A stretch of DNA of 64,000 nucleotides. Source: Rhodomicrobium lacus. Its GTDB lineage: Bacteria > Pseudomonadota > Alphaproteobacteria > Rhizobiales > Rhodomicrobiaceae. This document shows, piece by piece, positions 1 through 9,477 of the stretch (position 1 is the stretch's first letter; each line of letters starts with the position of its first letter). The notes below the pieces were generated by a model. That model was not told the DNA's origin, ran no database searches, and was given only the letters and a program-made list of their open reading frames with translations. A program made the position numbers and the translations under genes. The DNA lies in assembly GCF_003992725.1 (NCBI RefSeq), contig NZ_RZNF01000002.1, positions 372,001 to 436,000 on the forward strand, written 5' to 3'.

Positions 1-249
1 GTCGATTTCGCCGAGCTGCTTGTCGAGGTCGAACGGCAGGATGGAGAGCGGCACGCCCCCAGCCGCACGGACCTCGTCGTCGAGTTCTTCGAGCGCGCCT
101 TGCGTTCGGGCCGTTGCCACCACATGCGCCCCCTGAAGGGCGAGCGCTTTCGCGATGGCGCGGCCGATGCCGCGCGAGGCGCCCGTCACGAGCGCGACTT
201 TGCCGTCGAAGCGCGGCAGGGAAGGTTCGGATGTCACGTTTTCAACCAT
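1..249 (-). CDS. Short-chain dehydrogenase/reductase, N-terminal part (cut by window start)
   Basis: The first 83 codons of an SDR-family NAD(P)-dependent oxidoreductase are present; the rest lies outside the window. After a short N-terminal tail comes the Rossmann start [13 protein letters not shown] with the TGxxxGIG dinucleotide-binding motif (about residues 17-29), then an ARTQ segment typical of NADP-preferring enzymes. The ATG at 249 is chosen because it is the most upstream start giving the usual SDR N-terminus. It lies downstream of purF on the same strand, an arrangement common in Hyphomicrobiales. The substrate cannot be inferred. Confidence 0.88.
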   Translation of the reverse strand, partial: MVENVTSEPSLPRFDGKVALVTGASRGIGRAIAKALALQGAHVVATARTQGALEELDDEVRAAGGVPLSILPFDLDKQLGEID

Positions 250-416
250 TCATGAGCTAGATCGGTCCGACCGACTGTTGAACATACAGCATCGAGCCAT
301 GCCCGATTTGCGGCACGACCCTGAAGAGCGCTTTCAGGATTGCGTACGGTTTCCGCCGGAAAGCGCGAAGAAACGATATGGTGCGCCCCCTCATCCCGGA
401 GGCGCTCGCCTTCAGA

Positions 417-1910
417 TCAGACCGCCATCAGCGAAAGCCGGTGCTGCTGACCCGGTTCCGGGCCGTCCCAGTCGCGGAGCCTCGTCGGATAATCGCCCGT
501 GAAGCAATGATCGGTGAATTGCGGCTGGTCCGGGTCGCGGCGCGGTTGCCCGAGAGCGCGATAGGTGCCGTCGACCGTGAGGAAAGCGAGACTGTCGCAG
601 CCGAGAATGCGGCGCATGCCCTCCACATCGTGGTTTGCGGCGAGAAGCGCCCCCGTGTCCGGGGTGTCGATGCCGTAGAAGTCGGGGTATTTGATCGGCG
701 GGCAGGCGATGCGCATGTGCACTTCGCGCGCGCCGTGTTCGCGCATCATGGTGACGATCTTGGTCGACGTCGTGCCGCGCACGATGGAATCGTCGATGAG
801 CACGATGCGCTTGCCTTCGACGCTGATCGACGGCGTCGGGTTGTGCTTCAGCTTCACGCCGAGCTTGCGGATACGCTGCTCCGGCTCGATGAAGGTTCGT
901 CCGACATAGTGGTTGCGGATGATGCCGAGTTCAAACGGGATACGCGCTTCATGGGCGTAGCCGATGGCGGCGGGGACACCCGAGTCCGGCACGGGCACGA
1001 CGACATCGGCGTCGGCGGGGGCTTCGCGGGCGAGTTCGCGGCCGAGGCCCTTGCGCACATCATAGACGCAATGCCCGCCCATGATGGAGTCGGGACGCGC
1101 GAAATAGATATATTCGAAGATACAGGGCCGCGCGGGCTGCGCCGGGAAGGCGCGGTGACTGTCGATGCCCTGATCGGAAATTTCGACAACCTCGCCGTTC
1201 TCCACCTCGCGGACGAACTGGGCACCGATAATGTCGAGCGCGCAGGTTTCGGACGAGAGGATCGTCGCGTCGCCCAGCTTGCCGATGACGAGCGGACGAA
1301 TGCCGAGCGGATCGCGGATGCCGATGAGCCGCTTGCGGGTGAGTGCGGCAAGGGCATAGGCGCCCTCGATCTGGCGAAGCGCGTCGAAAAGGCGGCTCAT
1401 GAAGCCGTCGCGTCGCTCGCGGCTGCGCGCGATGAGATGGACGATGACTTCGGTGTCGGAGGTGGACTGGAAGATGGAGCCGGAGGAGACGAGTTCGCGA
1501 CGGAGCGTCAGCGCGTTGGTGAGATTGCCGTTATGGGCGAGGGCGCACCCGCCGATGTCGAGATCCGCGAACAGCGGCTGCACATTTCGGAGCGCGGTTT
1601 CGCCGACTGTCGCATAACGGACATGTCCGACGGCCATATTGCCGCGCAGATTGTCGATCACGCCCTTGCGGTTGAAGTGATCGCCGACGAGGCCGAGGCG
1701 GCGCTCCGCGTGAAACTGCGTGCCGTCGAATGTGACGATGCCCGCCGCTTCCTGCCCGCGATGCTGAAGGGCGTGAAGTCCGAGCGCCGTGAGCGCTGCG
1801 GCTTCGGGGTGATTGAAAACGCCGAACACGCCGCATTCTTCGTGCAACTTGTCGTCAGCCAGCCCGAAAGGCTCCGTCGGCAAAGGCGGAATGCCGGCAA
1901 TCTCGTCCAC
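417..1910 (-). CDS. purF: Amidophosphoribosyltransferase
   Basis: This enzyme catalyses the first committed step of purine synthesis, making 5-phosphoribosylamine from PRPP and glutamine in the cytosol. The 497-residue protein starts with a 25-residue propeptide followed by Cys26 in the ECGVFGVF motif. Cys26 is the expected N-terminal nucleophile of the class II glutaminase domain after processing. The C-terminal half carries the phosphoribosyltransferase PRPP loop (VLIDDSIVRGTT). The start is GTG at 1910, preceded by an AAGGA ribosome-binding site. It lies 59 nt downstream of cvpA on the same strand, the classic cvpA-purF pairing. Length is normal for alphaproteobacterial PurF. Confidence 0.97.
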   Translation of the reverse strand: MDEIAGIPPLPTEPFGLADDKLHEECGVFGVFNHPEAAALTALGLHALQHRGQEAAGIVTFDGTQFHAERRLGLVGDHFNRKGVIDNLRGNMAVGHVRYATVGETALRNVQPLFADLDIGGCALAHNGNLTNALTLRRELVSSGSIFQSTSDTEVIVHLIARSRERRDGFMSRLFDALRQIEGAYALAALTRKRLIGIRDPLGIRPLVIGKLGDATILSSETCALDIIGAQFVREVENGEVVEISDQGIDSHRAFPAQPARPCIFEYIYFARPDSIMGGHCVYDVRKGLGRELAREAPADADVVVPVPDSGVPAAIGYAHEARIPFELGIIRNHYVGRTFIEPEQRIRKLGVKLKHNPTPSISVEGKRIVLIDDSIVRGTTSTKIVTMMREHGAREVHMRIACPPIKYPDFYGIDTPDTGALLAANHDVEGMRRILGCDSLAFLTVDGTYRALGQPRRDPDQPQFTDHCFTGDYPTRLRDWDGPEPGQQHRLSLMAV

Positions 1911-1969
1911 TTGGCTTCGTCCTTTTAGCAGTCTCCGGCGGGGCCGGAGGGGCGCCCTTCAGAAAGGCC

Positions 1970-2509
1970 TCAACCCCGTTCAGCTTCGGGCGCGGGCGAA
2001 GCTGGCCGGTCACGTTTGAACAGCGACTCTGGGTTGTCGGGCAACAAGGATTTAATGGTATCGCCGGTGCTTTCAATGAGCGGGAGCGAACGCGCTTCGC
2101 GCACCCATCGCGGCAAGTTCTGGCGATCGACGATCTGGCTTACGATCAGAAAGGCGATCACGACCAAAATAAGCCCGCGCACGAGGCCGTAAACGAAGCC
2201 AAGCGTGCGGTCTACCGCGCCGACACGGCTGTCGAGCACGCGCTCCGAAATGTTGGCGGTGAGGAGGCTGAACAGGATAAGGCTGGTGATGAAGGCGAGC
2301 GCGATCAGCGTCGCATCCGCGAGCATGGGCGTATCGATCATGCCGCGCACGTCTTCCTTGAAGTGCGAGTAGGCGAGCAGCGTCACGATGGCCGCCAGAG
2401 CCCAGGACATGATGGACAGCATTTCGCGCGTCAGGCCCCGCAGCATGGCGAGGAAGCCCGAAAAGATCATGATGGCAACGAGTATGATGTCGAGCCCTTG
2501 AATCGGCAT
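1970..2509 (-). CDS. cvpA: CvpA family inner-membrane protein
   Basis: A 179-residue membrane protein of the CvpA (colicin V production) family. Four hydrophobic segments are visible (about residues 5-25, 30-47, 63-85 and 103-127), with the family-like positions DRTLGFVYGLVRG and a charged, Pro-rich C-terminal tail. The family is linked to envelope homeostasis and in several proteobacteria is co-transcribed with purF, as here. The exact biochemical role of the family is unsettled. ATG start at 2509 with a GGGAAGG sequence just upstream. Confidence 0.9.
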   Translation of the reverse strand: MPIQGLDIILVAIMIFSGFLAMLRGLTREMLSIMSWALAAIVTLLAYSHFKEDVRGMIDTPMLADATLIALAFITSLILFSLLTANISERVLDSRVGAVDRTLGFVYGLVRGLILVVIAFLIVSQIVDRQNLPRWVREARSLPLIESTGDTIKSLLPDNPESLFKRDRPASPAPEAERG

Positions 2510-2562
2510 GAGCCTTCCCTTTCATGCAGATCGCGCCAGTTGCATGCACCTTCTACGGCGGT

Positions 2563-3936
2563 TTACGCGAAAAGAGTAGCCAAATCTTTCAATTGCGGCA
2601 GGCGGGTTAATTTGACGGCAAGACCGCTTGAGGAGATTTCTCCCGCCGACGGCAGGTAAGCCTGGCGAAAGCCGAGCTTCTGCGCCTCCTTCAATCGGAC
2701 CCCCGTCTGCTGCACGGGTCGCAGCGCCCCGGACAATCCGACCTCGCCGAAATACACCGCGTCGCGGGGCAAGGCAATGCCGGTAAATGCCGACAGAAGC
2801 GCGGCGGCAACGGCCATGTCGGCGGCGGGTTCGGTGATGCGGAGGCCGCCTGCGACGTTCAGGTAAACGTCCTGAGGGCCGATCTTGACGCCGCAGCGCG
2901 CTTCGAGCACGGCGAGGATCATCGCGAGGCGGTTCGTGTCCCAGCCGACGACGGCGCGGCGCGGCGCGGCGTAGGGCGAGGGCGCGAGCAATGCCTGCAC
3001 CTCGACGAGGATAGGACGGGTGCCCTCGATCCCGGCGAAGATCGCGCTTCCCGCCGCGTCGCAGTGATCGAGGCTCAGGAACAGCTCGGATGGGTTCGAC
3101 ACCTCGCGAAGGCCGTCGCCATGCATATCGAAGACGCCGATCTCGTTCGAGGCGCCGAATCGGTTCTTGGTCGCGCGAAGAAGGCGGAGATTGTGCGCAC
3201 CCTCGCCCTCGAAGGTGAGAACGGTGTCGACCATGTGCTCGATCACCTTGGGCCCGGCGATCTGGCCGTCCTTCGTGACGTGGCCGACGACGACGATCAC
3301 GGGCCCCTTCGTCTTCGCCAGCGCGATCAGCGCCTGCATGCTCGCGCGCACCTGGCTGACGGTGCCGGGCGCGGATTCGATGCTCTCGGTCCAGAGCGTC
3401 TGGATCGAGTCGATCACCACGAAATCCGGGGGCGCGCCCTGCTCGATGGTGGCGAGGATGCGTTCGACGCAAGTTTCCGCCACGAGGCCGAGCGGTGCTT
3501 TCGCGAGCCCCAGGCGGTGGGCGCGCAGGCGGATCTGGTCGGTCGCCTCTTCGCCGGAAAAGTAGAGCGAGCCGTGGCCCTGTTCGGCGATGGCAGCGGC
3601 GGCCTGCAACAGGAGTGTGGATTTGCCGATGCCCGGCTCGCCCGAAAGAAGCACCGCCGATCCTTGCGCGAAGCCGTCGCCGACGGCGCGGTCGAGTTCG
3701 CCGATGCCCGATGAGATGCGGCGTACGTCGCGGCCTTCCGCATCGAGGCTTTCGACGGCACATGCTTTCGCGCGCCGCTTCGCCTTCAGTCCGACGCCGC
3801 CGGGCGCGGACACGGCTGCGGCTTCCTGCACAAGCGTATTCCAGTCGCCGCAGGCGGGGCATTTGCCCTGCCACTTCGGCGACACCGCTCCGCAGGACTG
3901 GCAGACGTAATCCGCCGCGCCCTTACTCATCGACAT
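2563..3936 (-). CDS. radA: DNA repair protein RadA
   Basis: RadA (Sms) is a RecA-like branch-migration ATPase and helicase used in recombinational repair. The 457-residue protein has the three expected parts: a zinc ribbon with Cys12, Cys15, Cys26 and Cys29; a RecA core with Walker A GEPGIGKST at 99-107 and the RadA signature KNRFG at 257-261; and a C-terminal Lon-protease-like domain. Its start overlaps the end of alr by 14 nt, so the two are probably translated together. A second in-frame ATG lies two codons downstream (3930). Confidence 0.97.
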   Translation of the reverse strand: MSMSKGAADYVCQSCGAVSPKWQGKCPACGDWNTLVQEAAAVSAPGGVGLKAKRRAKACAVESLDAEGRDVRRISSGIGELDRAVGDGFAQGSAVLLSGEPGIGKSTLLLQAAAAIAEQGHGSLYFSGEEATDQIRLRAHRLGLAKAPLGLVAETCVERILATIEQGAPPDFVVIDSIQTLWTESIESAPGTVSQVRASMQALIALAKTKGPVIVVVGHVTKDGQIAGPKVIEHMVDTVLTFEGEGAHNLRLLRATKNRFGASNEIGVFDMHGDGLREVSNPSELFLSLDHCDAAGSAIFAGIEGTRPILVEVQALLAPSPYAAPRRAVVGWDTNRLAMILAVLEARCGVKIGPQDVYLNVAGGLRITEPAADMAVAAALLSAFTGIALPRDAVYFGEVGLSGALRPVQQTGVRLKEAQKLGFRQAYLPSAGEISSSGLAVKLTRLPQLKDLATLFA

Positions 3937-5092
3937 AGACGCGGTGGTAGCGCCGCCCGAGCGAGGTCAGCACTTCGTAACCGATGGTGCCCGTGATCCG
4001 CGCGAGGTCGTCCACCGTGGTCTTTCCGCCAAGCAATTCGATGAAGCCGCCGCGATGCAAGAGCGCCTCCGGCACATCCGTCGCGTCGAAGGTCGTGAGG
4101 TCCATGGATACGCGGCCGAGAAGTGGAAGCGCGTGTTCGCCGATATGGCCAACCGCACCCGGCTTCTCGTCGGACGAGGAAAGCGCGCGGAAATAGCCGT
4201 CCGCATAACCGACGCCGACGGTGGCGATACGGCTGTCGCGCTTCAGCGTCTCTGTCGCGCCATAGCCGACGGTGAACCCCTTTTCGCCATGCCGCACCTG
4301 CACGATACGACCGAACAGCCAGACGACCGGCTCGAACTGCGACGGCTCCAGCTTCTGCGGATTGCCGCCATAGATCGCGATGCCGGGCCTGGCGAGGTCC
4401 AGATGATATTTGCGGCGGAGCAGGCAGCCCGCCGAATTGACGAGGCTCTTCGCGATGCCGGGAAAAAGCGACGTCACCGCCTCGAAGCGCTTGAATTGAA
4501 CCTCATTGAACGGGTGCATCGGTTCGTCCGCGTGCACAAGATGGCTCACGAGCACGGCGGGGCGGAACGGCTGCAAGAGCTCCGGCCTGGCGGCCAGCGC
4601 ATCGGCGGCCTCCGGTTCGAGGCCGACGCGGCACATGCCGGTGTCGAACTGGATCGCGGCGGGAAGCCGCGTATCGTGCTCTCGACAGTAGGCGGACCAT
4701 TCCTCGACCTCGGCGAGGCTATTCAGCACCGGGCGAAGCCTGGCTTCGCGGTAGACAGCGGACGTGCCCGGCAGGAGCCCGTTCAGGGTGTAGATCATGG
4801 CGTCGTTCGCGAGGGCGCGCAGAGCGAGCGCCTCGTCGAGCGTCGCGACGAAGAAAGTGCGGGCCGTTTCCTTCTGCAGCGCCGACAGAACAGGCTGAAT
4901 GCCAAGGCCATAAGCGTCGGCCTTCACCACGGCCGCCGTCTCGGCCTTGAGCGAAGCCTCGGCCGCGCGGCGATAGTTTCGCCGAAGCGCCGGAAGCCTG
5001 ATGATCAGTACACCGTTGGCGGAGGCCGGGGCCTCGGCGAGCGCCCGCTCGACCGCCTCTGAAAATGCCGTGTCCATGCCCGTCGCAACCAT
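3923..5092 (-). CDS. alr: Alanine racemase
   Basis: A PLP-dependent fold-III racemase that converts L- to D-alanine for peptidoglycan synthesis. The 389-residue protein contains the PLP-lysine signature VVKADAYGLG with Lys57, and a C-terminal beta-domain with GRVSMDLTTFD and EVLTSLGRRYHRVY. It is encoded between dnaB (2 nt gap) and radA (14 nt overlap), a conserved alphaproteobacterial order. ATG at 5092 is the first start. A second ATG five codons in is possible. Confidence 0.96.
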   Translation of the reverse strand: MVATGMDTAFSEAVERALAEAPASANGVLIIRLPALRRNYRRAAEASLKAETAAVVKADAYGLGIQPVLSALQKETARTFFVATLDEALALRALANDAMIYTLNGLLPGTSAVYREARLRPVLNSLAEVEEWSAYCREHDTRLPAAIQFDTGMCRVGLEPEAADALAARPELLQPFRPAVLVSHLVHADEPMHPFNEVQFKRFEAVTSLFPGIAKSLVNSAGCLLRRKYHLDLARPGIAIYGGNPQKLEPSQFEPVVWLFGRIVQVRHGEKGFTVGYGATETLKRDSRIATVGVGYADGYFRALSSSDEKPGAVGHIGEHALPLLGRVSMDLTTFDATDVPEALLHRGGFIELLGGKTTVDDLARITGTIGYEVLTSLGRRYHRVYVDE

Positions 5093-5094
5093 GG

Positions 5095-6615
5095 CTATTC
5101 GTACCGCTCGGGTACGCGGCGGTCGTCGGCGAGATCGCCGAAGCGCGTGATGTCGGACTGGAATTGCAGCCGCACCGTGCCCGTGGGACCGTGACGCTGC
5201 TTGCCGATGATCACCTCGGCGAGGCCCTGCACCTGATCCATCTCATCCTGCCATTTCTGGTGCTCTTCCACCTTCGTCAGCGAAGGCTCCTTCCGCGAAA
5301 CATAATACTCTTCGCGGAAGACGAACATCACGACGTCGGCATCCTGTTCGATCGAGCCCGATTCGCGCAGGTCTGACAGTTGCGGGCGCTTGTCGTCACG
5401 GTTTTCCACCTGACGCGAGAGCTGGGACAACGCGATGATCGGCACCGCGAGTTCCTTCGCCAGCGCCTTCAGGCCGACCGTGATTTCTGAAACTTCCTGC
5501 ACGCGGCCTTCCTGCGAGCGCTTCGCGGAGCCCGTCAGAAGCTGGAGGTAGTCGACGATGATGAGGCCGAGGCCCTTCTGGCGCTTCAGGCGACGCGCGC
5601 GCGCCGCAAGCTGCGCGATTGAAATGCCGCCCGTGTGGTCGATGAACAGCGGCAGCGTCTGAAGTTCCATCGCGGCCTGCTGGAGGCGCTGGAACTCCAC
5701 GTCGGAGATGTTGCCGCGCCGGATCTTCTCGGACGGGATCTGCGCCTGCTCGGCAAGAATACGCGTCGCAAGCTGTTCGGACGACATTTCGAGTGAGAAG
5801 AAGCCGACGACCGCGCCATCGACAGCCTCGGTGGTGCCGTCATCCTTCTGGCGCGTGCGATAGGCCTTCGCGACGTTGAAGGCGATGTTGGTGGCGAGAG
5901 CCGTCTTGCCCATCGACGGGCGGCCCGCGAGCACGAGCAGGTCGGAATTTTGCAGGCCGCCCATCATCTTGTCGAGGTCGGTCAGACCGGAGGAGAGGCC
6001 CGACAGGCCGCCATCGCGCTCATAGGCGCGCGCCGCCATCTCGACCGCTTCGATGGTCGCATCGCCGAAGGACATGAAGCCGGAGCCGTACTTGCCCTTG
6101 TCGGCGAGATCGTAGAGCCGCTGCTCGGCCTCCTCGATCTGGCGCTCCGGCGGCTGCTCGATGGGCGAATCGTAAGCGACATTCACCATGTCCTCGCCGA
6201 TGAGGATGAGTTCGCGGCGCACGGCGAGATCGTAGATCGTGCGGCCATAGGCCTGCGCGTTGATGATGGTGGTGGCGGCGGCGGCGAGGCGGCCGAGATA
6301 TTGCGCGACCGTGATTTCGCCGATGGGCGGCTCGTTGTCGAAAAAGGTCTTCAGCGTGATCGGGGAGGCGTGCTTGCCCGCCTGAATGAGCTTGCCCATG
6401 ACCTCGAACAGGCGGCCATGGAGCGGCTCGAAGAAATGATTCGGCTCAAGAAAGCCGGACACGCGGTCGAACGATTCGTTGTTGATCAGCACCGCGCCGA
6501 GCAGCGCCTGCTCGGCCTCGATGTTATGCGGAGCCTGCCGGAACGGCAGGGATTCGATGCTTTCCGCCAGGGCGGACCTGGCAGGAACGGCGGAAAGGGC
6601 GGGGGAGCGTCTCAT
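5095..6615 (-). CDS. dnaB: Replicative DNA helicase
   Basis: The hexameric 5'-3' helicase of the replication fork. The N-terminal domain begins at FRQAPHNIEAEQALLGA (about residues 25-41). The C-terminal RecA-like domain carries Walker A GRPSMGKTA and the DnaB-type VDYLQLLTG Walker B strand. ATG at 6615 is chosen; the frame could extend to a GTG at 6684, which adds 23 residues not expected in the family. No intein or insertion is visible. It is followed within 2 nt by alr. In related genomes it follows rplI directly, but here about 4.6 kb with three unrelated genes lies between them. Confidence 0.96.
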   Translation of the reverse strand: MRRSPALSAVPARSALAESIESLPFRQAPHNIEAEQALLGAVLINNESFDRVSGFLEPNHFFEPLHGRLFEVMGKLIQAGKHASPITLKTFFDNEPPIGEITVAQYLGRLAAAATTIINAQAYGRTIYDLAVRRELILIGEDMVNVAYDSPIEQPPERQIEEAEQRLYDLADKGKYGSGFMSFGDATIEAVEMAARAYERDGGLSGLSSGLTDLDKMMGGLQNSDLLVLAGRPSMGKTALATNIAFNVAKAYRTRQKDDGTTEAVDGAVVGFFSLEMSSEQLATRILAEQAQIPSEKIRRGNISDVEFQRLQQAAMELQTLPLFIDHTGGISIAQLAARARRLKRQKGLGLIIVDYLQLLTGSAKRSQEGRVQEVSEITVGLKALAKELAVPIIALSQLSRQVENRDDKRPQLSDLRESGSIEQDADVVMFVFREEYYVSRKEPSLTKVEEHQKWQDEMDQVQGLAEVIIGKQRHGPTGTVRLQFQSDITRFGDLADDRRVPERYE

Positions 6616-6874
6616 GGGCGCGATAAAACCAGATTCGCGATCCGCCCCGAAAGGCGCCCCGCCTTCGATTCGCCATGCGTGCACAGCGGAATGATTCCGC
6701 TGGAAGAGTCCTTAACGTTTCGAACCGTGCCTTGACAGTGTATACGCCGCAACCCGACTCGGCGCGTGCGGGAGAACGCCCCTCAACTGAAGTTTGACTT
6801 GAGGAATTTTCCGCCGGTGATAGCGTGAGCCTCGCACTGACATTTTTGTCAGAATAAGACGCAAAAAATAGGGG

Positions 6875-7312
6875 ATGGAGATGATCAAGGGACAGCGCAT
6901 TCGCGCCATAGCGGGCGCTTGCGCGCTTGCCGTCGCATTGCCGCTTTCGGCCCATGCCGCCGCTGAAGACGCCATCGGCACATGGCGCGATGCGGATTCT
7001 GGCGGCATCGTTTCGGTATATTCCTGTGGCGGCGGCATCTGCGTGAAGGTCGTCAAGCCGGGCAAGGGCCGTGAGAAGGACGACGCAAACCCCAATCCGC
7101 AGCTCAAGGGACGCTCCATGGCGGGCGTCGTGCTTATGAACGGCGCGACGAAGGCCGGCTCGGACAAGTGGAAGGGCAAGCTCTACAACAGCGAGGACGG
7201 CGAGACCTACACCGGATATGTGACATCCGTGAGCAAGGATGAAGTGAAGCTTGAAGGCTGCGTGGCGGGTGGACTGATCTGCAAATCGCGGACCTGGAAA
7301 CGCGTGCAGTAG
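6875..7312 (+). CDS. DUF2147 domain-containing secreted protein
   Basis: A 145-residue exported protein of the DUF2147 family. A Sec signal peptide (charged start, hydrophobic core about residues 10-24, cleavage after AHA) precedes a small mature domain. That domain has the family pattern GTW-D...SGGIV-VY-C...CVK, DDANPNPQLKGR, Gly/Trp-rich strands and the final C-GGLICKSRTWKR. The mature part has four conserved cysteines, which fits the periplasm. ATG at 6875; an in-frame ATG at 6881 has a better-spaced GGGGA and may be the true start. It is divergent from dnaB and convergent with the SLC13 permease. The family function is not established. Confidence 0.85.
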   Translation: MEMIKGQRIRAIAGACALAVALPLSAHAAAEDAIGTWRDADSGGIVSVYSCGGGICVKVVKPGKGREKDDANPNPQLKGRSMAGVVLMNGATKAGSDKWKGKLYNSEDGETYTGYVTSVSKDEVKLEGCVAGGLICKSRTWKRVQ

Positions 7313-7366
7313 CCCTGTTGGGGGGACGAGTTGCTTCGGGGTGACACGGAGCAGTTCGACCGGGGA

Positions 7367-7388
7367 CGGCGCGGGGAGACCCGCGCCG
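7367..7388. terminator. GC-rich hairpin between convergent genes
   Basis: A perfect 9-bp stem (CGGCGCGGG / CCCGCGCCG) closes a GAGA loop of the stable GNRA class. It lies between the plus-strand DUF2147 gene and the minus-strand permease. No clean T-run follows on either side, so termination may be weak or the hairpin may protect transcript 3' ends. Confidence 0.5.
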
Positions 7389-7404
7389 CCTTGCCTTTGG
7401 GCTT

Positions 7405-9258
7405 TTATTGCGCCGCCACCAGCGCCTCGGCCTGAAACGGAAACACGAGCGGCACGAGGATCACCACCGTCACCATGACGGCGAGGGTAAAGGGCACGCC
7501 CACCCGCACGAAATCGAGGAAAGTGTAGTTGCCGGGACCGACCACCAGCGTGTTCACCGGCGACGACACTGGGGTCATGAACGCCGCCGATGCGGCAAGC
7601 GCCACGGTCATGACGAAGGGATAGGGCGACGCGCCAAGCTGCGCCGCAACGGACAACGCGACAGGTGCCATCAGCACCGCCGTCGCGGTGTTCGATATGA
7701 AGAGCCCGAGCGCAGCGGTCGCGGCGAAAAGCGCCGCCAGCATCACATGCGGTTGCGCGTTGCCGAGCGCGTCGATCAGCAAGCCGGAAGCGAGGTCGAT
7801 TCCGCCGGTCTTCTGAAGCGCAAGCGAGAAGGGCAGCATCCCGACGATGACGACAAGGGTCTGCCAGTGGATCGAACGATAGGCGGCGTTCATGTCCACG
7901 CAGCGAAACAGTCCGAGAAGAAGACAGCCCATCAGCGCCGCCTGCACGTTCGGCACAATTCCCGTCATCATCGCGGCCACGACGAGGGCGAGGACACCGA
8001 GAGAGAAAGGCGCGCGCATCGCGGCCGGCACCTGCTCGTCGATTTCGGCGGCCACCTTCAGAATGACGAGATCGTCAGCCGGTGACCGGAGAAGCTCGAT
8101 CGCGTGCCATGGTCCGGCCACGAGCAGCGTGTCCCCGAGTTTCAGAGGCTCGTCGCGAAGATTACCGGCAAACGCCTTCTTGCCTCGCTTGAGCCCGACC
8201 ACAGACAGGCCGTAATGCGTGCGGATCGCCGCCTGGACGATGGTCTTGCCGATGAGCTTCGATGTGGCCGGGACGATAAGCTCGGCCATGCCCACCGCAT
8301 GCGACCGGTCGGCGAAGTCGCGGCCTTCGATCGGCAGGATCGTCAGCGCATTTTTATGGGCGAACGCCGCAATGTCGGAGGCGGGGGCGGTCGCGACGAA
8401 AAGGATGTCGCCCGATTCGAGCTGCACGTCCGCGGAGGGCTTCAAGGTCTGCCGGTTGAAATACTTGCGCCTTTCGATGGCAATGATGTCGACGCCCGCG
8501 GTTGCGCGCAGGCGAAGCTCGTCGATGCGCTTGCCCGCGAGGGGCGAGCCTTCCGTGATCGCGAGCCGGTGCCCGCGTCCGGCAAGGCTGTATTCGCTTA
8601 CCCAGGTCGCGAAGCGGGGAAGCATCGTCGCCTTTCGGTTCGCGTCCATGCGGGAGACGAGCCAGCGCCGCGCGAAGACCATGTAGCCCACCGCCAGAAT
8701 GAGGATGGGCAGGCCGAAGGGCGTGAAGGCGAAGAAACCGAAGCCCTCATGACCGTGCCGCGCGAGTTCGCTGTTGACGACGAGGTTCGGCGCGGTCGCC
8801 ACGAGTGTCATCATGCCGCTGATGAGCGCGGCCATGCTGAGGGGCATCAGCAGGCGCCCCGGCGCCACGCCCGAATTCTGCGCGATGCGCAGGACGACGG
8901 GAATGAAGATCGCGACGACGCCGGTCGAACTCATGAAAGCGCCGACGCCGGCCACGATGACCATCAGGAGAGCGATCATGCGTGTCTCGTTCCGCCCCGC
9001 GCTTTTCGCGAGCGAATCGCCGAGTCGCTGGGCGACGCCCGTGCGCACGAGCCCTTCGCCGATCACGAAAAGCGCCGCGATGAGGATGACGTTAGGGTCG
9101 CTGAATCCGGCCAGCGCCTCGTTCATCGTTATGACGCCCGTCAGCGGCAGGGCCGTCATCATGATAAGCGCTACGGCGTCCATTCTGGGACGATTGAGGC
9201 TGAACATCGCCACGGTGATGGCGAGTAACGCCAGCACCGCGGCCAGATCGGCGGTCAT
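7405..9258 (-). CDS. SLC13-family (DASS) permease with TrkA-C domains
   Basis: A large inner-membrane transporter of about 617 residues. The N-terminal half (LLAITVAMFSLNRPRMDAVAL...) and the C-terminal half each hold several hydrophobic helices typical of divalent anion:sodium symporters. They include SSTGVVAIFIPV and the closing SNTATAVLMAPVALS and MTPVSSPVNTLV motifs. Between the halves lie two cytosolic RCK_C/TrkA-C modules (about residues 180-260 and 270-355). This architecture occurs in transporters of sulfate, dicarboxylates and related anions; the substrate is unknown. The ATG at 9258 is preferred over an upstream TTG (9360) because it opens directly into the first helix. It is flanked by hairpins on both sides and looks monocistronic. 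Confidence 0.88.
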   Translation of the reverse strand: MTADLAAVLALLAITVAMFSLNRPRMDAVALIMMTALPLTGVITMNEALAGFSDPNVILIAALFVIGEGLVRTGVAQRLGDSLAKSAGRNETRMIALLMVIVAGVGAFMSSTGVVAIFIPVVLRIAQNSGVAPGRLLMPLSMAALISGMMTLVATAPNLVVNSELARHGHEGFGFFAFTPFGLPILILAVGYMVFARRWLVSRMDANRKATMLPRFATWVSEYSLAGRGHRLAITEGSPLAGKRIDELRLRATAGVDIIAIERRKYFNRQTLKPSADVQLESGDILFVATAPASDIAAFAHKNALTILPIEGRDFADRSHAVGMAELIVPATSKLIGKTIVQAAIRTHYGLSVVGLKRGKKAFAGNLRDEPLKLGDTLLVAGPWHAIELLRSPADDLVILKVAAEIDEQVPAAMRAPFSLGVLALVVAAMMTGIVPNVQAALMGCLLLGLFRCVDMNAAYRSIHWQTLVVIVGMLPFSLALQKTGGIDLASGLLIDALGNAQPHVMLAALFAATAALGLFISNTATAVLMAPVALSVAAQLGASPYPFVMTVALAASAAFMTPVSSPVNTLVVGPGNYTFLDFVRVGVPFTLAVMVTVVILVPLVFPFQAEALVAAQ

Positions 9259-9361
9259 GCGTTGAAAAACTCCGGTTCTCGATTTGCGCGGACGAGGGCG
9301 TCGCCGCGAAGCGCCTGTCGGCACTCTCGATTGCGCTGCGATGGTGACCGCTACGGTCAAG

Positions 9362-9401
9362 AAAAATGGCCCGAAAGCCGCAAAGCGACTTTCGAGCCAT
9401 T
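9362..9401 (-). terminator. Intrinsic terminator after the CoA-transferase gene
   Basis: Read on the minus strand, AATGGCTCGAAAG pairs with CTTTCGGGCCATT (13 bp including one G-T pair), with a further short CGC/GCG stem in the loop, and is followed by TTTTT. It lies about 77 nt after the stop of the gene ending at 9478. Confidence 0.85.
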
Positions 9402-9477
9402 GAAATCAGCCGGTATTTTGTCGCCGGCAAGGCGATACCGGGACCACATACGCCCCGGCCTTGAAGTCGCCAACCCG

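Noticed and set aside
378-1928. 516-codon open frame on the plus strand opposite purF
   Set aside because: Antisense shadow of a well-conserved gene in GC-rich DNA; Arg/Ala/Asp-rich translation without any family motif.
2522-3874. 450-codon frame overlapping radA in another phase
   Set aside because: Extremely Arg-rich translation, typical of a wrong frame in GC-rich coding DNA; radA is unambiguous.
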